Made by a program: the position numbers and the translations under genes
Origin: Colias croceus
Taxonomy: Eukaryota; Arthropoda; Insecta; Lepidoptera; Pieridae
Direction of reading: 5' to 3'
DNA: 64,000 nucleotides
NCBI RefSeq assembly: GCF_905220415.1
Contig: NC_059540.1
Span: 813,501 to 877,500, forward strand
Shown here: positions 59,194 through 64,000 of the stretch, piece after piece
Layout of the letters: each line of letters starts with the position of its first letter
How positions within the stretch are numbered: the stretch's first letter is position 1
Notes under the pieces: generated by a model
The model's input: the letters and a program-made list of their open reading frames with translations, nothing else
Told to the model about the DNA's origin: nothing
Database searches by the model: none

Positions 59194-59414
59194 CTAGATG
59201 TTACCCGCAGCTTCGCTTGCGTGGAAAAGATAAATTTTCATGGTATAAGTTTTCATCCCCTATTTTACCCCTTCAGGGGATGAATTTTCTAAAATCCTTT
59301 CTTAGGGGACGCCTACGTTATGACATCTACCTGCATGCCATATTTCAGCCCGATACGTCCAGTGGTTTGGTCTATGCGTTGATAGATCACTATATCTGTC
59401 ACCTGAGTTTTATA
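59194..59414 (-). mobile_element. Helitron-like element or related repeat, 221 bases
   Basis: Plus strand starts CTAGATGTTACCCGCAGCTT and contains CCCCTATTTTACCCCTTCAG and CAGCCCGATACGTCCAGTGG, a block I know from Lepidoptera. The CTAG and CCGCAGCTTCG at the left are those of an inverted Helitron 3' end. It ends exactly where the next element begins. The frame at 59217 is not a gene. Confidence 0.6.
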
Positions 59415-59620
59415 TCTTAATATATATAAATCTCGTGTCACAATGTTTGTCCTCAATGGACTCCTAAACCACTTAACCGATTATAATAAAATTCGCACAC
59501 CATATGCAGTTCAATCCAACTTGAGAGATAGGATAGGTTTTATCCCGGAAATCCCAGGGGAAAGGGAACTATGCGGGGTTTTCTCTGAAAACGCGGGCGA
59601 AGCCGCGGGCGGAAAGCTAG
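59415..59620 (+). mobile_element. Helitron-like element, 206 bases
   Basis: Starts TCTTAATATATATAAATCTC, then GTGTCACAATGTTTGTCCTC, and ends GCCGCGGGCGGAAAGCTAG followed by T. Confidence 0.75.
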
Positions 59621-60139
59621 TATATTATATAGATAATGGAAAGTTTGTCACTTACTGTACACAATACTATATTATAAACCATATTGATACCTAATACCTA
59701 TGTATTATAATGTAAGGCTGATTTCACAATGTAACCAATATAGGTATTATACTATAAGGTTGGGTTCACATAATATGCCCAAGACACTGGAAGCAATTTG
59801 CCATGTCGAACGGGCAAGATATCGGTTATCGAAATTCACACTTCCTTGTATATAATAAGTATGAAATTTGTTACCAGAATCCATAAAATAAGGTGGTTTT
59901 ATTTTACTGAAAAAATAAAAGAAGACAAAGAAATACTTTTGTGGGTTACCATGCATAAAAACGAAAGATAATATGATGAGGTTTTTTTTCAATTGAATAA
60001 TAGTCATTCTTTAGAATTCGATGTTTTTATTTGAATTCTAATTCACTGTTTACCCAGAAAACGCTATTGTACCCTATAATAAAACATCTGAATAAACTAG
60101 ACTTTGAATTCTGAACACTGACACACTGAAATAGCTGTA
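59621..60139. other. Non-coding
   Basis: Nothing recognised. Confidence 0.5.
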
Positions 60140-60323
60140 TCTATCCTAATATTATAAAGAGGAAAGATTTGTAATTATGTATGTATGTATGTATGGTTTT
60201 CACGCATATACTACTGGACCGATTTCAAAAATTCTTTCACCATTAGAAAGCTGCATCTTCACTGAGCAACATAGGCTAGGTTTTTCTTTGAAAACGCGGG
60301 CGAGGCCGCAGGCGGAAAGCTAG
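60140..60323 (+). mobile_element. Helitron-like element, 184 bases, complete
   Basis: Starts TCTATCCTAATATTATAAAG, has a short (ATGT)n run, and ends GGCCGCAGGCGGAAAGCTAG followed by T. Its 5' half resembles the copy at 57821. Confidence 0.8.
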
Positions 60324-60852
60324 TATCCTATTATAACACAAAACCATTTTGATCCAGAAGCATGAAACATAAACTTCGTACGTTTTTGCAAATTCCAAAC
60401 CGTTCAAACTATTATGAACACTCGTAGAAGCTCTAACAACTTTCTAAGCTAAAATGTCACAATTGAAAACATCCTCGAGAAAGATTCGTATGTTTACCAA
60501 CAATATATCTATTGAAAACGATATAGTCCCTACTGGGGAAGTAAGTCACGGTACGAATGCACTTGGACGCATTCCAACAGCCCAAGATCATAATAATGAT
60601 TTATTTATTTTTCCAAATGCAATATTTTATAAACCGATAGCGCAGTTCCGATAGCGTTCACAATTTTAATATTCAAATGCATTTGTGGATGCTATCTTAT
60701 ATTGAATTCAAGTTTTTGACAAATAAAATTTCGCTGGCATACATTTGGCGATTAGAGGTTTGAAAAGTGTTTTGTGTATATGGGGCATTTGGCATGTGTA
60801 GGTGGAAATGGTGCTTTGGGGCTTTCAGGAAAACTTATAATAATTAATCAAG
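60324..60852. other. Non-coding
   Basis: The 66-codon frame at 60454 has no recognisable feature. Nothing else seen. Confidence 0.45.
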
Positions 60853-61037
60853 ACTTATAATATTATAATGATGAAGTGTTTGTTTGTTTTAACGCGCTAA
60901 TCTCAAGAACTACTAGTACGAATTTAAAAATTATTTCGGTGTTAGATAGCCCATTTATCGAGGAAGGCTACAGGCTATCATCACGCTAAGACCAACAGGA
61001 GCGGAGCAATTCGGGTGAAACCCCGGGGCACAGCTAG
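60853..61037 (+). mobile_element. Helitron-like element, GTTTG subfamily
   Basis: TTATAATATTATAATGATGA, AACGCGCTAATCTCAAGAAC, TTATCGAGGAAGGCTACAGG, ending CACAGCTAG followed by T. The 5' end is altered. Confidence 0.75.
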
Positions 61038-61240
61038 TATAAAGAATGATAAAGATAATATTTTTGTATCTCCGTGTGGTGAAAACTTAGTGATCGGAAA
61101 TGTATGAGCAAAATATTTAAGGTATAAATTTAGGCATGAACTAATGATTCTATACTTAATATATTTGTCAGTTTGGATGTCTGCACAAATAATAAAAGAT
61201 CATTAAGCCTTAATCTAGGTATCTTAAAATATGTACCAGC

Positions 61241-61262
61241 AAAAAAAAAAAAAAAAAAAAAA
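61241..61262 (+). repeat. Poly-A run
   Basis: 22 A residues. It may be the tail of a retroposed sequence on the plus strand, but nothing recognisable precedes it. Confidence 0.8.
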
Positions 61263-61305
61263 CTAACCACAACTGTATTGTTGTATTCAACGAACCTTTA
61301 TTTTA

Positions 61306-64000
61306 TTCAAATCAAATCAAATCAAATCAAATTTGTTTATTTGCACGTATATGGTCATACAAAGGTGTTAATATACAATATTTATATCACATATACTGCC
61401 ATTGTAAATGGCGTGCAAAAATTTTTGAAGGTACAAATAAAATTATCAATAATATAGGTACACATTAATACATTCAATCAACTAAAAAAAAGATAATAAA
61501 TTACAAAATACATACAAAATTACAATTAAATTATAGGTAACTCATACATTAATGTCATTATCGTTCAAGTATTCCTTAACACTATAATAATTTTTGGCTT
61601 GTAGCAGTCTATATACTTTATTTTTAAAAATATTCGATGTCAGTTCCCTAATTTTTATTGGTAAGTGATTGAAAATAGTGATTGCCATGCAATACGCATT
61701 GTTTCTATATAGCGCAAGGCGGATTTTAGGTAAGCGCAATCTTTCTCTATGTCGTGTGGTATTTGTTTTTTCATATTTATCAAAGAAGCTAATATTTTTT
61801 TTAACGAATAAACATATTTCCAAAATGTACAGACATGGCAAAGGCAAGATTTTCAATTTTTTAAATAGTGGCTTACAGCTATCCATAAAATGGACTCCAC
61901 ACATTGCTCTAATACATTTTTTTTGTATTTTAAATATTGATTGTATTGCTACAGAGTTACCCCATATTATTAAACCGTATCTAAGTACCGATGATACGTA
62001 TGCGTGATAAGCGATCATGGCGACATCTAAATTAATTGTCTGTTTTAATTTTCTTAACACATACACAAAACGATCTAATTTATTTATAATTTTTGCAATG
62101 TGTGGTTTCCAGTTACAGAATTTGTCTAGTGTTATACCCAAAAATACACATTCATTAACAGTAGTCAGTTGATTATTTTTGTATTTTATGTCAAGTTGTA
62201 AGTTTGTATTGTATGATTGGAAATTAATTATATTTGTTTTAGTCATATTAATTTGGAGATTATTTAGTTTTAACCATTGTATAGCGTCGTCTAGAGCTTT
62301 AATTGTATCCCTTTTTAAGTCTTCCTTATTTTTACTTTTTATTATAAGCGTAGTGTCGTCTGCGAAAAGTATACTGTCTACGTTTATTGCGTCTGGTAGG
62401 TCGTTAATGTATACCAAAAACAGGAGGGGGGCTAATATGCTGCCTTGTGGTGTACCATAATTGTTGCATGTATATGTAGACCTGTATGATTTTTGGTGGG
62501 ATTTAATGGTTTTAGTGATTTCCACGCACTGTAGTCTATTTTCTAGATAGCTTTTAATCCAATTATAGGCGTTACCTCTTATTCCATAGCACGACAACTT
62601 AGACAGCAGTGTTTTGTGACAGACAAAATCAAAAGCTTTTGTCATGTCCAGGAATACACAACTAATGAGTTTTTTATTATTAAGGCATTCTGTAATTTGT
62701 TTTATTAATGAAAAGCATGCTACGGTGGTGGAGCTATCTTTTTTAAATCCGAATTGTTCTTTTTTAAGGATATTGCAAGATGTAAAGAAATTCTCAATTT
62801 TCTGAAACATAACTTTCTCAAAGACTTTTGATAATATGGGAATTAGAGTAATTGGTCGGTAGTTGCTCATTTCTGTTTTTAATCCTTTTTTGTAGAGTGG
62901 CTTTACAATTGAGAATTTTAATTTATTGGGAAATATTCCTTCAGTCAGCGATAGATTAATTATGTATGTTAGAGGGGTAATTAGGTAAATTGCAGATAAT
63001 TTTAAAACTTTAGTGTCCATGTTATCATAACCAACGGAGTTAGTGTTTTTTAGCGTCATTAATATTTTATAAATGTCTTCTTCGTTTACCGGTGACAGAA
63101 AGATGCTTTTAGAATTTTGGGGGAGATTAGGGTAAGAGTTATCATTGGTTTTGTTTGTAATTTTTGATTGTGATGATAATGACGTAAAGTAGTTGTTAAA
63201 TAGATCGCATATTTCGTTTGGTTTGGCATACATTTTGCCATCAACGTGAATCTTATCAATTTCGGTCTTAAATATATTGTTATTCGTATGTCCATTAATA
63301 ATATTCCACGCAGCTTTACTTTTATTTTTAGCATTAAGAATATATCGTTGATTATTTATTTGTTGTGCTTTGTTAATACATTTTTTGAGTATATAATTAT
63401 ATCTATCGTAAATATATTTGTTATGTTTTTTATTATGTTTACATTGGTGATATTTTAAATATAGAATCCTTTTTTTTATACAACATTTTTTAATACCTTT
63501 AGTTAATTTTTGGTTTTTTATGTGTTTGCATGTATGTTTTATTTTAAGTATGGGAAAACAAAGATCATAAAATAATGTAATCGTGTCATGGAAATTGTTA
63601 AACGCTTCATTGGTTGTATGATAGTTATATACTTCAGAAAACGATAAATTTGAGATACTATCTATGAATTTTGCAATATTTTCCTTACTATGATCTCGTA
63701 TGTTTTTATAATAAAAAGTGGGGTTGTCTTTTATTTGTTTGTTAATTTCTAGATTTATTGAAAGTGACTGTGCTGTCTCGTGATCTGAAAGTGTTAAATA
63801 GTGTAGACCCGATTGGGCCCCTGGTATGTTGCTTACTATAAGGTCAAGAGAGGCGTTTTTACGTGTAGGTACTTGTATATGGTTATTTAGATTGTTGTTA
63901 CTGAGAATAGATTGAAGATCATTAGCTTTTTTTGTATTTTTCAGTGTATCTATATTCCAATCACCGCAGATAATAACTTTTTTATTGTTTTTTTTACAAA
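61306..64000 (-). mobile_element. CR1-superfamily-like LINE, 3' end inside the window
   Basis: The minus strand element ends in a tail of TTTGA units (61306-61331, read as ATCAA on the plus strand), preceded by a 3' untranslated region of about 210 bases and an open frame that runs off the window edge. Simple pentamer tails rather than poly-A fit the CR1 superfamily. The 5' end and any ORF1 lie beyond 64000. Confidence 0.85.
61542..64000 (-). CDS. LINE ORF2: endonuclease and reverse transcriptase, partial
   Basis: It copies the element's RNA into a nicked target site. The frame is open from the window edge to the stop at 61542, at least 818 codons with no break. Endonuclease part: ICGDWNID near 63950-63975 and LSDHETA near 63770-63790, the Asp/Asn and His motifs of APE-type nucleases. 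Reverse transcriptase part, numbered from the Met at 63233: NYRPITLIPILSKVFEKV (124-141), FLDMTKAFD with Asp196, YGTPQGSILAPLLF (259-272), FADD (290-293), and LGITLDKFCNWKPHI further on. The C-terminal CKPLFKKLKILPLPCLYI block is typical of CR1/Rex1/Daphne-like elements, from memory. All catalytic residues visible are intact, so the copy may be young. The frame starting at Met 63233 is only the longest ATG frame, not the true start. Confidence 0.9.
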   Translation of the reverse strand, partial: CKKNNKKVIICGDWNIDTLKNTKKANDLQSILSNNNLNNHIQVPTRKNASLDLIVSNIPGAQSGLHYLTLSDHETAQSLSINLEINKQIKDNPTFYYKNIRDHSKENIAKFIDSISNLSFSEVYNYHTTNEAFNNFHDTITLFYDLCFPILKIKHTCKHIKNQKLTKGIKKCCIKKRILYLKYHQCKHNKKHNKYIYDRYNYILKKCINKAQQINNQRYILNAKNKSKAAWNIINGHTNNNIFKTEIDKIHVDGKMYAKPNEICDLFNNYFTSLSSQSKITNKTNDNSYPNLPQNSKSIFLSPVNEEDIYKILMTLKNTNSVGYDNMDTKVLKLSAIYLITPLTYIINLSLTEGIFPNKLKFSIVKPLYKKGLKTEMSNYRPITLIPILSKVFEKVMFQKIENFFTSCNILKKEQFGFKKDSSTTVACFSLIKQITECLNNKKLISCVFLDMTKAFDFVCHKTLLSKLSCYGIRGNAYNWIKSYLENRLQCVEITKTIKSHQKSYRSTYTCNNYGTPQGSILAPLLFLVYINDLPDAINVDSILFADDTTLIIKSKNKEDLKRDTIKALDDAIQWLKLNNLQINMTKTNIINFQSYNTNLQLDIKYKNNQLTTVNECVFLGITLDKFCNWKPHIAKIINKLDRFVYVLRKLKQTINLDVAMIAYHAYVSSVLRYGLIIWGNSVAIQSIFKIQKKCIRAMCGVHFMDSCKPLFKKLKILPLPCLYILEICLFVKKNISFFDKYEKTNTTRHRERLRLPKIRLALYRNNAYCMAITIFNHLPIKIRELTSNIFKNKVYRLLQAKNYYSVKEYLNDNDINV

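Noticed and set aside
59217..59694. Two plus-strand frames of 67 and 83 codons.
   Set aside because: They lie entirely within Helitron-like repeats or run through their ends.
1..64000. CRISPR arrays, operons, riboswitches or phage genes.
   Set aside because: None seen; the sequence is eukaryotic in every respect.

Overview
The window looks like a stretch of lepidopteran (moth or butterfly) nuclear genome. It is AT-rich, almost free of genes, and packed with short non-autonomous transposons. The assignment rests on repeat types I recognise as lepidopteran: many Helitron-like elements with a 5' end near TCTATACTAATATTATAAA and a 3' end GCGGGCGGAAAGCTAG, a poly-A SINE with a conserved body, LINE 3' ends with (GAT)n or (TTTGA)n tails, and several MITE families. 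I cannot name the species.

Only two long reading frames are supported. At 15484-16308 (+) is an intact single-exon short-chain dehydrogenase/reductase of the carbonyl-reductase type. It has a poly(A) signal 70 bases after the stop, but the residue at the catalytic Ser position and parts of the nucleotide-binding motifs are changed. At 61542-64000 (-) is an open endonuclease-reverse transcriptase frame of a CR1-superfamily-like LINE, cut by the window edge. A third coding relic, at 23852-24816, is a broken piggyBac-type transposase N-terminus inside an element with clean TTAA-flanked ends.

Layout. 0-5 kb: a GC-rich inverted-repeat element (771-1483) carrying a LINE tail, then two Helitron-like copies. 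5-15 kb: AT-rich sequence with a LINE 3' end, a hairpin repeat, the short form of a four-copy repeat and one Helitron. 15.5-16.4 kb: the SDR gene. 17-23 kb: Helitron fragments and a LINE 3' end. 23.7-25.1 kb: the piggyBac relic. 30.9-32.0 kb: an element with 352-base inverted arms about 95% identical. 32.1-35.2 kb: a 52-base LINE fragment with a 13-base target duplication, a tRNA-Ser-like SINE and a poly-A SINE. 38.5-41.1 kb: Helitrons alternating with two mariner-type MITEs. 45.5-47.3 kb: the long form of the four-copy repeat, a 483-base Helitron, and a MITE split by a Helitron dimer. 48.7-49.2 kb: a GC-rich, promoter-like patch. 52-56 kb: a second tRNA-like SINE with snap-back arms, two more copies of the four-copy repeat and a MITE. 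57.5-61.0 kb: a dense Helitron cluster. 61.3-64.0 kb: the LINE.

The genes do not form an operon or pathway. The main story is transposon biology: nested insertions, internal deletions, fold-back rearrangements and reuse of palindromic motifs. The best candidates for something undescribed are the four-copy repeat with internally deleted forms, the snap-back tRNA-like SINE, the palindrome created inside a Helitron dimer, the 16-base palindromes of the piggyBac relic, and the SDR with altered catalytic residues. All family names come from reading the sequence, without any database search.
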